From contig NZ_KV788388.1 in the NCBI RefSeq assembly GCF_001807265.1, positions 62,001 to 126,000 on the forward strand: DNA of 64,000 nt, read 5' to 3'. How positions within the stretch are numbered: position 1 is the stretch's first letter; the number at the start of each line of letters is the position of its first letter. Below, in pieces: positions 8,241-16,886 of the stretch. The notes beneath the pieces are model-generated. The model had not been told where the DNA came from and did not search any database. It saw nothing but the letters and a program-made list of their open reading frames with translations. The stretch is from Corynebacterium sp. HMSC05H05. GTDB taxonomy: Bacteria > Actinomycetota > Actinomycetes > Mycobacteriales > Mycobacteriaceae. Position numbers and translations under genes: made by a program.

Positions 8241-10355
8241 ATGAATGAACCCCGCAACCGCGCACGCAAGGTGACGCGCAAGGCCGGGCCGCCGGAGGCG
8301 AACGAACAGCAGCCGGTTTTCCAGGCGCCGAGCGACGCTCCTGCGAACGGCGGCGGCAACGACGCGCCCGCTGAGCGCGACAGTGGCAATAACGGCAATA
8401 ACAGCAACAACGGCGGCAAGAGCAACCGCGACGACAACGGCGGCCGCAATGGCGGCAACAACCGTGGTGGCCGCGATGGCGGCAACGGTGGCAATGGCGG
8501 CAACGGCCGTGGCGGCAGCAACCGCAACCGTCGTCGCCGTGGCCGCGGCGGCAATGGCGGCAACGGTGGGGGCGGCGGTCGCCGCAACCCCATGAAGTCC
8601 ATGCAGGGTGCTGATCTGACCAAGCGCCTGCCTGCGCCGCCGAAGCCAGCGAAGGACACGCTGCGCATCTACGCGCTCGGCGGCATTTCTGAAATCGGCC
8701 GTAACATGACGGTCTTCGAGTACAACGGCCGCCTCCTCATCGTGGACTGCGGCGTGCTGTTCCCGAACTCCGACGAGCCGGGCGTTGACCTGGTTCTGCC
8801 GGACTTCGGCCCGATTGAAAACAAGCTGGACAAGATCGACGCACTCGTGGTCACCCACGGCCACGAGGACCACATCGGCGCGATCCCGTGGCTGCTGAAG
8901 CTGCGCAGCGATATCCCGATCTACTCGTCCAAGTTCACCAACGCGCTGATCAAGGCGAAGACGCAGGAGCACCGCCAGCGTCCGAAGCTCAACGACGTGA
9001 ACAAGGATTCCGAGGTCACCGTCGGCCCGTTCCGTCTGCGCTTCTGGCACGTCAACCACTCCATCCCGGAGTGCCTGGGTGTCTCCATCAAGACCGGCGC
9101 CGGCCACGTTGTGATGACCGGCGACGTGAAGGTGGACCAGACGCCGTACGACGGCAAGCCGACGGACATCCCGGCGCTTGCCCGCCTCGGCGACGAGGGC
9201 ATCGACCTCTTCATGTGCGATTCCACCAACGCCACCATCCCGGGCATCTCCGCTTCGGAAGCCGGCATCGAGGAGACGCTGACCCGCCTGGTGTCCAATG
9301 CCCGCCAGCGCGTGGTCATCGCCTCGTTCGCCTCCAACGTGGCGCGCGTGCAGATGGCGATTAACGCCGCGGTGGCCAACAACCGCAAGGTGGCCTTCAA
9401 CGGCCGCTCCATGCTGCGCAACATGGAGATTGCGGAGAAGATGAACCTGCTCAAAGCCCCGAAGGGCACGATCATCCCGATCGAGGAAGCCGCGAAGATG
9501 GCGCCGCACAAGACGGTGCTGATCACCACCGGCACCCAGGGTGAGCCGATGGCTGCGCTGTCGCGCATGTCCCGCCGCGAACACCGCCAGATCACCATCC
9601 ACGACGGTGACACGATCATCCTGTCCTCCTCGCTCATCCCGGGCAACGAGGAAGCGGTGTTCGCGGTGATCAACAACCTCGCGCAGATCGGCGCGAACGT
9701 GATCACCAACGCCGAGGCGCACGTCCACGCGTCGGGCCACGGCTACGCCGGCGAGCTGCTCGCGCTGTACAACGCGGCGCGCCCGCGCAACGCGATGCCG
9801 GTGCACGGCGAGTGGCGCCACATGCGCGCCAACAAGGAGCTGGCAATCTCCACCGGCGTGAAGCCGAACAACACCGCGCTTGCTCAAAACGGCGTGGTGG
9901 TGGACATGCACAAGGGCAACATCAAGGTCGCTGGCCAGTACCAGGTGGGCCAGCTCTACGTCGACGGCACCACCATGGGCGACGTCGACCCAGACGTGCT
10001 GGCAGACCGCACCTCGCTGGCGTCCGGCGGCGTTGTGTCGATCACCTGCGTGATCGACGACAGCACCGGCCGCCTGCTGGAGGCGCCGCAGGTGTCCACC
10101 ACGGGCTACAGCGACGACGACCGCGACTTCAACAAAAAGGTCGTCGAAGGCGTTGAGGCCGTCATGGGCGATCTGGCAGCCGAGGGCGAGAACGATCCGT
10201 TCCGCATGGTGCAGCAGATCCGCCGCAAGGTCTCCCGCGCCATCGAGCAGAACTACAAGCGCCAGCCGGTGATTCTGCCGACCGTGGTGCCGATGTCTTC
10301 GGACAACCACGTCGCCACCGAGGACGAGATCGCGTCCACCCGCGAGTCCCGATAA
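8241..10355 (+). CDS. rnj: Ribonuclease J with a long Asn/Gly/Arg-rich N-terminal extension
   Basis: A metallo-beta-lactamase/beta-CASP RNase with endo- and 5'-3' exonuclease roles in mRNA and rRNA processing. Residues about 30-118 are low complexity, made of repeated NNGG, GGNGG and RRRRGRGG blocks. This resembles the RNA-binding extensions of actinobacterial RNase E and J. The catalytic core follows, with THGHEDHIGA (about residues 204-213) ligating two metals. The beta-CASP region comes next, then HVHASGHG and PVHGEW. Total length is 704 residues; without the extension it matches the usual RNase J. The start is 2 nt after the dapA stop, so translation is likely coupled. Confidence 0.95.
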   Translation: MNEPRNRARKVTRKAGPPEANEQQPVFQAPSDAPANGGGNDAPAERDSGNNGNNSNNGGKSNRDDNGGRNGGNNRGGRDGGNGGNGGNGRGGSNRNRRRRGRGGNGGNGGGGGRRNPMKSMQGADLTKRLPAPPKPAKDTLRIYALGGISEIGRNMTVFEYNGRLLIVDCGVLFPNSDEPGVDLVLPDFGPIENKLDKIDALVVTHGHEDHIGAIPWLLKLRSDIPIYSSKFTNALIKAKTQEHRQRPKLNDVNKDSEVTVGPFRLRFWHVNHSIPECLGVSIKTGAGHVVMTGDVKVDQTPYDGKPTDIPALARLGDEGIDLFMCDSTNATIPGISASEAGIEETLTRLVSNARQRVVIASFASNVARVQMAINAAVANNRKVAFNGRSMLRNMEIAEKMNLLKAPKGTIIPIEEAAKMAPHKTVLITTGTQGEPMAALSRMSRREHRQITIHDGDTIILSSSLIPGNEEAVFAVINNLAQIGANVITNAEAHVHASGHGYAGELLALYNAARPRNAMPVHGEWRHMRANKELAISTGVKPNNTALAQNGVVVDMHKGNIKVAGQYQVGQLYVDGTTMGDVDPDVLADRTSLASGGVVSITCVIDDSTGRLLEAPQVSTTGYSDDDRDFNKKVVEGVEAVMGDLAAEGENDPFRMVQQIRRKVSRAIEQNYKRQPVILPTVVPMSSDNHVATEDEIASTRESR
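8343..8592 (+). repeat. Low-complexity AAC/GGC-rich coding tract in rnj
   Basis: About 250 bp of imperfect AACGGCGGC and GGCGGCAAC units encode the Asn/Gly/Arg-rich extension. Such tracts tend to vary in length between strains. The tract also creates long spurious open frames on the opposite strand. Confidence 0.8.
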
Positions 10356-10373
10356 GCATTTACTTATCGACGC
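10351..10373. repeat. Inverted pair of the dispersed repeat at the rnj stop codon
   Basis: CGATAAG at 10350-10356 and CTTATCG at 10363-10369 form an inverted repeat around CATTTA, which continues into CTTATCGACG. The rnj stop TAA lies in the left arm. TAAGCATTTAC (10353-10363) recurs exactly at 15458-15468 in the ftsK-terC array, which links the two repeat types. A terminator hairpin follows directly. Confidence 0.65.
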
Positions 10374-10406
10374 CCCTTCGGCCCGCCCCGCGGCAGCCGA
10401 GGGGGC
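10372..10406 (+). terminator. Hairpin after rnj
   Basis: GCCCCTTCGGC (10372-10382) pairs with GCCGAGGGGGC (10396-10406) over 11 bp with one wobble pair. There is no T tract, which is common in high-GC actinobacteria. Confidence 0.6.
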
Positions 10407-10440
10407 TAACGCGTTTACGGGGCGCTGCGATACAACGGGT

Positions 10441-10893
10441 ATGAAACACCTAGCGCAGACCACCACAGCCATCGCCCTTTCCGCCGCGCTCCTTGCGCCA
10501 GCAGCCGCCGCAGACGAGACCAGCTGGACCGGCGGGCACCCGCTCCCGCCGGGAACGCAGGTCCCGTTCGATCCCGGCTACGCCACCCAGTGGCGCAGCT
10601 ACGACGTGGTGAGGTGGGGCGAGCCAAACTTCCGCAACCAGGACGTGCGAGGCGTTCGCGTGATCGGGCAGTTCAACCAGGATTCGATCCTGTGCCTGGA
10701 AAACGCGAAGGCCGGGATGTGGGGCTGCTACGTCGATGGCAAGGAGGCGACCGAGCTGACGTACATGCCGTACGGCAAGGTTGTGACCACCGATCCGTTG
10801 GTCGCTCTCTTCGCTCCGGTGATTCGCTTCTTCCTGGGGCTCCAGGCGCGGCTGGGCTTGTCCAACCTTCTCGGAGGGGCCTCACAGATCTAG
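10441..10893 (+). CDS. Small secreted protein, tandem paralogue A
   Basis: A 150-residue protein with a signal peptide (about residues 1-24, ending LAPAAAADE). The mature part begins with WTGGHPLPPGTQVPFDPGYA. Conserved elements shared with the next gene include WRSYDVVRWGEPNF, VRGVRVIGQF, DSILCLENAK, the second Cys in GCYVDGK, and EAT. The two cysteines probably form a disulphide. This copy has a hydrophobic C-terminal stretch (LVALFAPVIRFFLGLQARLG) that the paralogue lacks. There is no Shine-Dalgarno; TACAAC at 10431-10436 could serve a leaderless mRNA. I do not recognise the family. Confidence 0.65.
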   Translation: MKHLAQTTTAIALSAALLAPAAAADETSWTGGHPLPPGTQVPFDPGYATQWRSYDVVRWGEPNFRNQDVRGVRVIGQFNQDSILCLENAKAGMWGCYVDGKEATELTYMPYGKVVTTDPLVALFAPVIRFFLGLQARLGLSNLLGGASQI

Positions 10894-10970
10894 GCGGAAA
10901 CCGTACGGTTTCATAACAACCACGCAACAAGGGCTAGGCAGCTGTGTGACGGGTGTGCACAATGTTGCCC

Positions 10971-11420
10971 ATGAAGACCGCTACGAAGACCGCCGCGGCT
11001 TTGCTTGCCGCCGCGGTGACACTTGCGCCCACCGCTCACACACAGGACGATGTCGACTGGACTGGCGGCCGCCCGCTGCCGCCCGGCACCGAGGTGCCGT
11101 ACGAGCCCGGTTACGCATCCGCGTGGAAGCTCTACGACGTGATCCGCTTCGGCGACCCGAACTTCCACAACATCAAGGTGCAGGGTGTGCGCGTGCTGGG
11201 TGCTTTCGAGGGCGACTCTGTCATGTGCCACATGAATGCCAAGGGCGGGCGAAATGAGTGCTACAAGGACGGCAAGCAGGCGACAAAGCTCGGATGGGGC
11301 CGTGGCGGAGAGGTAATCACCTTCGACCCAAAGGTCGAACAGTTCGCACCTTTGATCAGGGACTACAACAACCTGGAACTGCAGCTCTCCAGCGGCACTG
11401 GAGTGAACCTTTCCAGCTAG
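10971..11420 (+). CDS. Small secreted protein, tandem paralogue B
   Basis: A 149-residue exported protein clearly homologous to its upstream neighbour over the whole mature part: WTGGRPLPPGTEVPYEPGYA, then YDVIRFGDPNF, VQGVRVLGAF, DSVMCHMNAK and ECYKDGKQAT. The C-terminal third diverges and is polar rather than hydrophobic. The ATG at 10971 was preferred to one 18 nt earlier because it begins the signal peptide (MKTATKTAAALLAAAVTLA) and lies seven bases after CACAAT, a fair -10 for a leaderless start. The pair looks like a recent local duplication with divergence. Function unknown. Confidence 0.65.
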   Translation: MKTATKTAAALLAAAVTLAPTAHTQDDVDWTGGRPLPPGTEVPYEPGYASAWKLYDVIRFGDPNFHNIKVQGVRVLGAFEGDSVMCHMNAKGGRNECYKDGKQATKLGWGRGGEVITFDPKVEQFAPLIRDYNNLELQLSSGTGVNLSS

Positions 11421-11430
11421 GCTTGGGCGC

Positions 11431-12057
11431 ATGTCTTTTGCGCAGAAGGAACGTGAACGCCTCGCTCAGTTGCTGCTTCAGGTTGGCCCCGATGCGCCGA
11501 CGCTAAATGAAGGCTGGAATACCCGAGGCCTCGCAGTGCACCTGCTCATCCGCGAGTCCAAGCCGGCCGCGGCCCCGGGAATCTTCGTGGATGCGCTGTC
11601 CGGCATCACCGAGAAGGAGACGGAGAAGCAGAAAGCCCGCCCGTATGAGGACGTCGTGCGAGAGTGGGCTGCCGGCCCGCCCGTGTGGCTCAAGCCGCTG
11701 AACTCCGCAATGAACACCTCCGAGCACTTCATTCACCACGAAGACGTGCGCCGGGGTGGGGGAGTGGTTGAGCCTCGCGAGTTCTCCCAAGTCATCAACG
11801 AGGAGCTGTTTGCCCTGGCGAAGCGCTTTGGCAAGCTGACGCTTCGCAATGCGCCAGTGCCTGTGATCTTGACCCCGCCGACGATGCCGCCTGCGACCAT
11901 CGGCGACAAGGCCGGGGTTGCCGAGCGTGGAGACAACGTGCTGCGGGTGTCGGGCGATCCTGGCGAGCTACTGCTGTGGGCGTCCGGTCGCGATGCCGCC
12001 AAGGTGGAGCTGACTGGTGCCGTGGAGGCATTCAAGGGTTTCGATATCAAGATGTGA
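11431..12057 (+). CDS. TIGR03085 family protein (mycothiol-dependent isomerase/DinB-like fold)
   Basis: A 208-residue cytoplasmic protein starting SFAQKERERLAQLLLQVGPD, typical of TIGR03085 proteins in actinobacteria. HLLIRES and HFIHHEDVRR supply the histidine/acidic positions expected for the metal site of the DinB/maleylpyruvate isomerase-like helical bundle. Members are thought to use mycothiol as cofactor, but substrates are unknown. It begins 10 nt after the secreted paralogue, so they may share a transcript. A short gap then precedes ftsK. Confidence 0.75.
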   Translation: MSFAQKERERLAQLLLQVGPDAPTLNEGWNTRGLAVHLLIRESKPAAAPGIFVDALSGITEKETEKQKARPYEDVVREWAAGPPVWLKPLNSAMNTSEHFIHHEDVRRGGGVVEPREFSQVINEELFALAKRFGKLTLRNAPVPVILTPPTMPPATIGDKAGVAERGDNVLRVSGDPGELLLWASGRDAAKVELTGAVEAFKGFDIKM

Positions 12058-12124
12058 CCCTTGACTGCGCATCGCAGGTGTGGCGTGAGGTGTAAATGTG
12101 ACTTAAGGCGTTAGAGTTACACCC

Positions 12125-15100
12125 ATGTCTGTCAAAAACACCGCGCCGCGCTCGTCGCGGTCTTCAACGCGCCGCCCAGAAGGCGGCACCCGCTATGGCG
12201 GTCCGGTGTCCATGACGCACCCGCCGACATCGTCGAACGTGGCCGCAGAAACCGCCGACGAACGTGTGGGATCCGCGTATAGAGTCGTCGGCCATTCGCT
12301 GGGCGCAGCTGCCCGCGGCGTCGGCTCGTTCTTCCGCCGCGACAAGCACGAGTCCGACTATGAGGACACCGCCACCCGCAGGCCCAGGCGCAGCCGTGAC
12401 GATTGGGACGAGGAATGGGAGGACGATCTGGACATGCCAGAGGAGCGCACCGAAAGCTCCGCAAACGGTGATCGCCGGGACCGCGAACCGCGGCGGGAAA
12501 GCCGCTTCGGCGGCCACAGCACGTTTGAGACCCACGCCGACGCGTGGGGTTTGCTTCTCATTGGCCTCGCTGCAGTCATCGGCGGTTCGGTCTGGTTCGA
12601 CGTGGCCGGCCCAGTGGGGGAAGTCATCTCCACCGGCACGCACTGGCTCATCGGCGCGGGAGCGCTGATCCTGCCGGTGATCCTCGTCGGCATCGCTATC
12701 GCACTGATGCTCAACGTGCGTGCCTCCGACGCAGTGCGCGCACGTGTCACGCTAGGCCTTTCCATCATCGCTATTGGCATGCTCGGCCTGATCCACGTCT
12801 TCTCCGGCAACCCGGCGGCGTGGGAGGAGCGCAAGCTCGCCGGCGGCGCACTTGGCGCCTTCACCGGCGGGGTGCTGGCAGCCGGATTCTCCTCCTTCGT
12901 TGCAATCCCGCTGCTTGGACTCGTGATTGTCTACGGTGCGCTGAAAACCACCGGAATCACCGTGCGCGAGGCGTACGACTACGTCAAGGACCTGGTCACT
13001 CGGATGCTGTCCAACACGGACACGCCCGACGACGACCTGGATCCGTACAGCCACGTCGACGACGACTTGGACGACATCGCGGAAGGCCGCGAGCGTCGCG
13101 CCACCCGCGATCGAGGCACTGGTGGGGCAGCGACGCGTGCAGCCTCTCGACGTGGGCGTGGCCGCACAGCCGACGCTGCACGCCCGGACCGCCCGGACCG
13201 CCCGGCACGGCGCCCGTCGCTGCGCCGCCCGACCCCGATGGAAAGTTACCCGGCCGACGGCGAGGACGAGCTGGATCTCTTCGACTTCGCCGACGAGGTC
13301 GAAGACCACGACAGCTTCGATCAGCCTGCGGCCGAGCCTGCCGATTCTGCGGAGACCGCCGTGGTCCAGCGCCCGGCGGCCGCTCCGGCACCCAAGCCCG
13401 CATCGGCCAAGTCGAACGCATCACAACCTGTTAAGGCGAAGCCAGCACAGCGCGACAACGAAACAGTCAACGAGACGAAGGTGCTGCAGCGGGAAGCTCC
13501 GGAGGGTGAACGTCGAGAAGCAACTGCCCCCGACGCCGTAGCCAGCTCGCGCGAGCAGATGGCGAAGGCGATCGCGGCGCGCAGCGGCATCGACGCCTCC
13601 AAGATCCCCGCAACCACCCCGAAATCCGAGGCAGAAAAGGCCGCGCCGAAACAGGTGCGCAGGATCTCGCAGGGCGACTACAACCTGCCGTCGACGGAAC
13701 TGCTGCTCGCAGGCAACGCGCCGAAGACGCGCACCGAGGCCAACGACCGCATGATCGAGGCGATCACCGACGTCTTCGAGGAATTCAAGGTCAACGCCCA
13801 GGTCACTGGCTTCTCCCGCGGACCGACAGTGACCCGCTACGAGGTGGAGCTGGGCCCCGGTGTGAAGGTCTCCAAGATCACCAACCTGCAGTCCAACCTC
13901 GCCTACGCCGTGGCCACCGACAACGTGCGCCTGCTCACCCCGATCCCCGGCAAATCCGCCGTGGGCATCGAGGTGCCCAATGCAGACCGCGAAATGGTGC
14001 GGCTGCGCGACGTGCTGGACTCGCCGAAGGTTTCCGCGCAGGACGACCCGATGCTCATCGGACTGGGCAAGGACATCGAGGGCGACTTCATCGCCTCCTC
14101 GATCCAGAAGATGCCGCACCTGCTGGTGGCCGGATCCACCGGCTCCGGTAAGTCCGCGTTTGTGAACTCCATGCTGATCTCGCTTCTGACGCGAGCGACG
14201 CCGGAGGAAGTCCGCCTGATCCTGGTGGACCCGAAGATGGTGGAGCTGACCCCCTACGAGGGCATCCCGCACCTGATCACGCCGATCATCACCCAGCCGA
14301 AGAAGGCGTCCGCAGCCCTGCAGTGGCTGGTGGAGGAGATGGAGCAGCGCTACATGGACATGAAGTCCGCACGCGTGCGCCACATCAAGGACTTCAACCG
14401 CAAGGTCCGCTCCGGCGAACTGACCGCACCGCCGGGCTCCGAGCGCGAGATGCGCCCGTACCCGTTCATCGTGTGCGTGGTGGACGAGCTGGCCGACCTG
14501 ATGATGACGGCACCGAAGGAGATTGAGGAATCCATCGTGCGCATCACACAGAAGGCGCGTGCGGCGGGCATCCACCTGGTGCTGGCGACGCAGCGTCCGT
14601 CGGTGGACGTGGTCACCGGCCTGATCAAGACCAACGTGCCGTCGCGACTCGCCTTCGCGACGTCCTCGCTGACCGACTCCCGCGTCATCCTGGACCAGGG
14701 CGGCGCCGAGAAGCTCATCGGCATGGGCGACGGCCTGTTCATCCCGCAGGGCGCTGGCAAACCGCAGCGCATGCAGGGCGCGTTCGTCTCCGACGAGGAG
14801 ATCCAGGCGGTCGTCGACGCCGCGAAGGCGCAGCAGGACGAGCCCGATTATGTCGAGGGCGTCACCGAGGACAAGCAGGCCGAGGCCAAGGTCATCGACG
14901 ACGACATCGGCAAGGACATGGACGATCTCCTCGAGGCCGTCGAACTCGTTGTCACCTCCCAGCTCGGCTCCACCTCGATGCTTCAGCGCAAGCTGCGCAT
15001 CGGCTTTGCCAAGGCCGGCCGCCTGATGGACCTCATGGAATCCCGCGGCGTGGTCGGCCCGTCCGAAGGCTCCAAGGCCCGCGACGTGCTGGTCAAGCCC

Positions 15101-15292
15101 GAGGAGCTGGAGACCATCATCTGGATGATCAAGGGCGCGGACCCGGCCGAGGCCCCGAAGGACGTGCAGCTTGACGACGGCGCCAGCGACGCCGACGGTT
15201 CTGGCTCCGGCAAGGATGGCTCCGATGCCGGCGGCGACTCCGACACCCGCACCGTCACCGCGACGTACAACCCGACCGGGGGCGCGTTCTAG
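12125..15292 (+). CDS. ftsK: DNA translocase FtsK/SpoIIIE
   Basis: A hexameric ATP-driven DNA pump at the division septum that clears the chromosome terminus. Of 1055 residues, 1-135 are charged and probably disordered. Four hydrophobic helices lie between about 140 and 270. An acidic/Pro/Ala linker of about 250 residues follows. The motor has Walker A GSTGSGKS at 670-677 and Walker B LILVD at 698-702. The gamma winged-helix domain (about 935-1000; [20 protein letters not shown]) recognises KOPS-type sequences. The C-terminal Gly/Ser/Asp tail is low complexity. There is no Shine-Dalgarno, so the start may be leaderless. Confidence 0.96.
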   Translation: MSVKNTAPRSSRSSTRRPEGGTRYGGPVSMTHPPTSSNVAAETADERVGSAYRVVGHSLGAAARGVGSFFRRDKHESDYEDTATRRPRRSRDDWDEEWEDDLDMPEERTESSANGDRRDREPRRESRFGGHSTFETHADAWGLLLIGLAAVIGGSVWFDVAGPVGEVISTGTHWLIGAGALILPVILVGIAIALMLNVRASDAVRARVTLGLSIIAIGMLGLIHVFSGNPAAWEERKLAGGALGAFTGGVLAAGFSSFVAIPLLGLVIVYGALKTTGITVREAYDYVKDLVTRMLSNTDTPDDDLDPYSHVDDDLDDIAEGRERRATRDRGTGGAATRAASRRGRGRTADAARPDRPDRPARRPSLRRPTPMESYPADGEDELDLFDFADEVEDHDSFDQPAAEPADSAETAVVQRPAAAPAPKPASAKSNASQPVKAKPAQRDNETVNETKVLQREAPEGERREATAPDAVASSREQMAKAIAARSGIDASKIPATTPKSEAEKAAPKQVRRISQGDYNLPSTELLLAGNAPKTRTEANDRMIEAITDVFEEFKVNAQVTGFSRGPTVTRYEVELGPGVKVSKITNLQSNLAYAVATDNVRLLTPIPGKSAVGIEVPNADREMVRLRDVLDSPKVSAQDDPMLIGLGKDIEGDFIASSIQKMPHLLVAGSTGSGKSAFVNSMLISLLTRATPEEVRLILVDPKMVELTPYEGIPHLITPIITQPKKASAALQWLVEEMEQRYMDMKSARVRHIKDFNRKVRSGELTAPPGSEREMRPYPFIVCVVDELADLMMTAPKEIEESIVRITQKARAAGIHLVLATQRPSVDVVTGLIKTNVPSRLAFATSSLTDSRVILDQGGAEKLIGMGDGLFIPQGAGKPQRMQGAFVSDEEIQAVVDAAKAQQDEPDYVEGVTEDKQAEAKVIDDDIGKDMDDLLEAVELVVTSQLGSTSMLQRKLRIGFAKAGRLMDLMESRGVVGPSEGSKARDVLVKPEELETIIWMIKGADPAEAPKDVQLDDGASDADGSGSGKDGSDAGGDSDTRTVTATYNPTGGAF
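13511..13527 (+). repeat. Near copy of the dispersed repeat inside ftsK
   Basis: CGTCGAGAAGCAACTGC matches CGTCGATAAGCAATTGC at 15 of 17 positions. It lies in the linker-coding part of ftsK. Confidence 0.4.
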
Positions 15293-15314
15293 CCGGGAAT
15301 GCATAACCGCCGGG

Positions 15315-15468
15315 GATGCTTACCCCAGGATGCTTACCGGGGCTAGATGCTTACTCCAGGATGCTTACCCATCGAGTGGTGCACCCGCCAAGGCCCGGTA
15401 TCTCTCGAGAAGTAAGCGTTTAGAAGTAAGCATCCTCGGGCAGTAAGCATCCTGGGGTAAGCATTTAC
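15315..15468. repeat. Eight-copy inverted GATGCTTAC / GTAAGCATC array between ftsK and terC
   Basis: Four plus-strand GATGCTTAC copies start at 15315, 15329, 15346 and 15360. Four reverse-orientation GTAAGC[AG]T[CT] copies start at 15412, 15426, 15443 and 15457. The outer units form long complementary arms: CCCCAGGATGCTTAC (15323-15337) is the perfect inverse of GTAAGCATCCTGGGG (15443-15457). A 40-nt centre (about 15372-15411) separates the arms. The last unit, TAAGCATTTAC, is identical to a segment at the rnj stop. Spacing is too short and irregular for CRISPR. No coding frame is credible here. Confidence 0.8.
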
Positions 15469-15537
15469 GCGGAAGGCGCGGGCGGCCCGGAGCGGTACAG
15501 GGCTCTGCGCGGCGGCGGGGCGGCACACCGCTCCGCG

Positions 15538-15565
15538 TGGTGTAGGCCGCGTGGTGTAGTGTGTA
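15538..15565 (+). promoter_or_regulatory. Predicted terC promoter region
   Basis: GTGGTGTAG occurs twice, 15 nt apart. TAGTGT at about 15558-15563 is a plausible -10, which would start transcription at the first bases of the riboswitch. Confidence 0.35.
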
Positions 15566-15571
15566 ACGCGC

Positions 15572-15676
15572 TTGGAGGGGAGTACCCCGGAAGTGTCCAG
15601 GATCGTCAGCACGGTGCCGTCGTCAGGCGATGGCCCCGGTCCGGACCGCCCACAGTGGTGGGGGAGACCTCCGGTC
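15572..15676 (+). promoter_or_regulatory. yybP-ykoY (Mn2+) riboswitch aptamer upstream of terC
   Basis: The leader contains the conserved GGGGAGTA element (15577-15584), a CGTCGTCAGG stretch around 15620-15630, and the GGGGGAGACC element (15660-15669) characteristic of the yybP-ykoY aptamer. P1 can form from GGAGG at 15574-15578 and CCTCC at 15668-15672. The class binds Mn2+ and commonly controls terC/mntP-type exporters, which is the gene found here. An open frame runs through this region from a TTG at 15572, but it is the noncoding leader. Confidence 0.82.
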
Positions 15677-15699
15677 TATTTTGCAACGCTGACCGGAGG
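15668..15699 (+). promoter_or_regulatory. Ribosome-binding-site sequestering hairpin, alternative to riboswitch P1
   Basis: CCTCCGGTC (15668-15676) is perfectly complementary to GACCGGAGG (15691-15699), which contains the terC Shine-Dalgarno sequence. The left arm is the same strand that closes riboswitch P1, so the two pairings exclude each other. This predicts that Mn2+ stabilises P1 and frees the ribosome-binding site (translation on). Confidence 0.8.
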
Positions 15700-15706
15700 C
15701 TTATTT

Positions 15707-16882
15707 ATGCATGTGCCCCTGTACATTTGGCTGATCACTTCTGCGGTGATCCTGGGATTTTTCATCTTCGACTTCGTCTCGCACGTGCGCACTCCGCACG
15801 AGCCGACGATGAAGGAATCTGGCGGTTGGGCCCTGTTCTACATGTCCATGGCGTGCCTGTTCGGCGGGCTGGTCTGGTGGCTGTGGGACTCCGAGCACGC
15901 CGTGCAGTTCTTCACCGGCTACATCACTGAGCTGTCGCTGTCGGTGGACAACCTGTTCGTCTTCGCGCTGATCATGGGCTCGTTCAAGATCCCGCGCGCG
16001 TACCAGCAAAAGGTGCTGCTCATCGGCATCGTGATCGCGCTGATCTGCCGCCTCGTGTTCATCCTGCTCGGCGCGGTGATCATCGAGGCGTGGTCGGACG
16101 TGTTCTACATCTTCGCCGCGTTCCTCATCTACACCGCCATCAAGCTGGTGTACGAGGAGGTGACCGACCAGGACGATCCGGACCCGAACGACATGCTCGT
16201 GGTGAAGACGCTGCGCAAGGTCATCCCGGTAACCAAGTCGTACCACTCCGACCGTCTCGTTTCGAGGACTCAGGCCGGAAAGAAGGCTGTCACGCCGCTG
16301 TTCGTCGCCCTGCTGTCGATCGGGTTTATCGACGTGATGTTCGCCTTCGACTCCATCCCGGCGATCTATGGCATCACCCAGGAATCCTTCCTCGTGTTCA
16401 CCGCCAACGCGTTCGCGCTGCTGGGCCTGCGCCAGCTCTACTTCCTGCTCAACGGCCTGCTCGACCGCCTGGTATACCTGCCGTACGGCCTCGCAGTGGT
16501 GCTTGGCTTCATCGGCGTGAAGCTGCTGTTGCACGCGCTGCACGAGAACAACCTGTCGTTCATCAACGGCGGCGAGGGTCTGAACGTGCCGGAGGTCGGC
16601 ACTGTCGCCTCGCTGCTGGTCATCGTCGGCGTGCTCGCGATCACCGCGATTGCCTCGGTGATCAAGGACCGTGCCGACGTGAAGGCCGGCCGCCGGGATC
16701 CGGAGGAGGGCAAGTACCACATCGATTACGACGATCACGGCAACCGTCGCAAGGTGGACCGCGAAGGCCACCACATCGAGTGGATCGATGACCCGGCCAC
16801 GTCCGGTAAGGGCGACCACACCGCGACAGGTTCGCGCGACACGGACCACCTCGATGTTGCCCGGGGCGGCCGCAAGGGTTAA
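15707..16882 (+). CDS. TerC family membrane protein, probable Mn2+ exporter
   Basis: A 391-residue polytopic membrane protein. About eight hydrophobic helices run from residue 3 to about 345. Acidic residues typical of the TerC metal path occur in ELSLSVDNLFVFALIMG and FAFDSIPAIYG. The C-terminal tail is charged and His-rich. TerC/YkoY proteins export or handle manganese, and the Mn riboswitch just upstream supports that role over tellurite resistance. The ATG at 15707 was chosen because CCGGAGG lies eight bases before it and because the upstream in-frame sequence is the riboswitch. Transcription probably begins near 15570. Confidence 0.9.
   Translation: MHVPLYIWLITSAVILGFFIFDFVSHVRTPHEPTMKESGGWALFYMSMACLFGGLVWWLWDSEHAVQFFTGYITELSLSVDNLFVFALIMGSFKIPRAYQQKVLLIGIVIALICRLVFILLGAVIIEAWSDVFYIFAAFLIYTAIKLVYEEVTDQDDPDPNDMLVVKTLRKVIPVTKSYHSDRLVSRTQAGKKAVTPLFVALLSIGFIDVMFAFDSIPAIYGITQESFLVFTANAFALLGLRQLYFLLNGLLDRLVYLPYGLAVVLGFIGVKLLLHALHENNLSFINGGEGLNVPEVGTVASLLVIVGVLAITAIASVIKDRADVKAGRRDPEEGKYHIDYDDHGNRRKVDREGHHIEWIDDPATSGKGDHTATGSRDTDHLDVARGGRKG
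16324..16334 (-). repeat. Near copy of the dispersed repeat core in terC
   Basis: GTTTATCGACG differs by one base from GCTTATCGACG. The copy is coding and may be chance. Confidence 0.25.
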
Positions 16883-16886
16883 ACCC

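Noticed and set aside
7683-10472. A very long minus-strand open frame opposite rnj and dapA
   Set aside because: Its composition (Ala/Val/His/Arg runs) mirrors the codon structure of rnj and its repeat tract. No start signals or domains are present, and rnj is unambiguous.
13421-15304. A 627-codon minus-strand open frame opposite ftsK
   Set aside because: It is a shadow of the ftsK motor domain in a high-GC frame and has no recognisable motif.
15315-15468. CRISPR array
   Set aside because: Units are about 9 bp, in both orientations, with 5-9 bp gaps. There are no spacers or cas genes.
15572-15706. N-terminal extension of TerC from a TTG start
   Set aside because: The segment has yybP-ykoY riboswitch features, and a strong ribosome-binding site points to the ATG at 15707.
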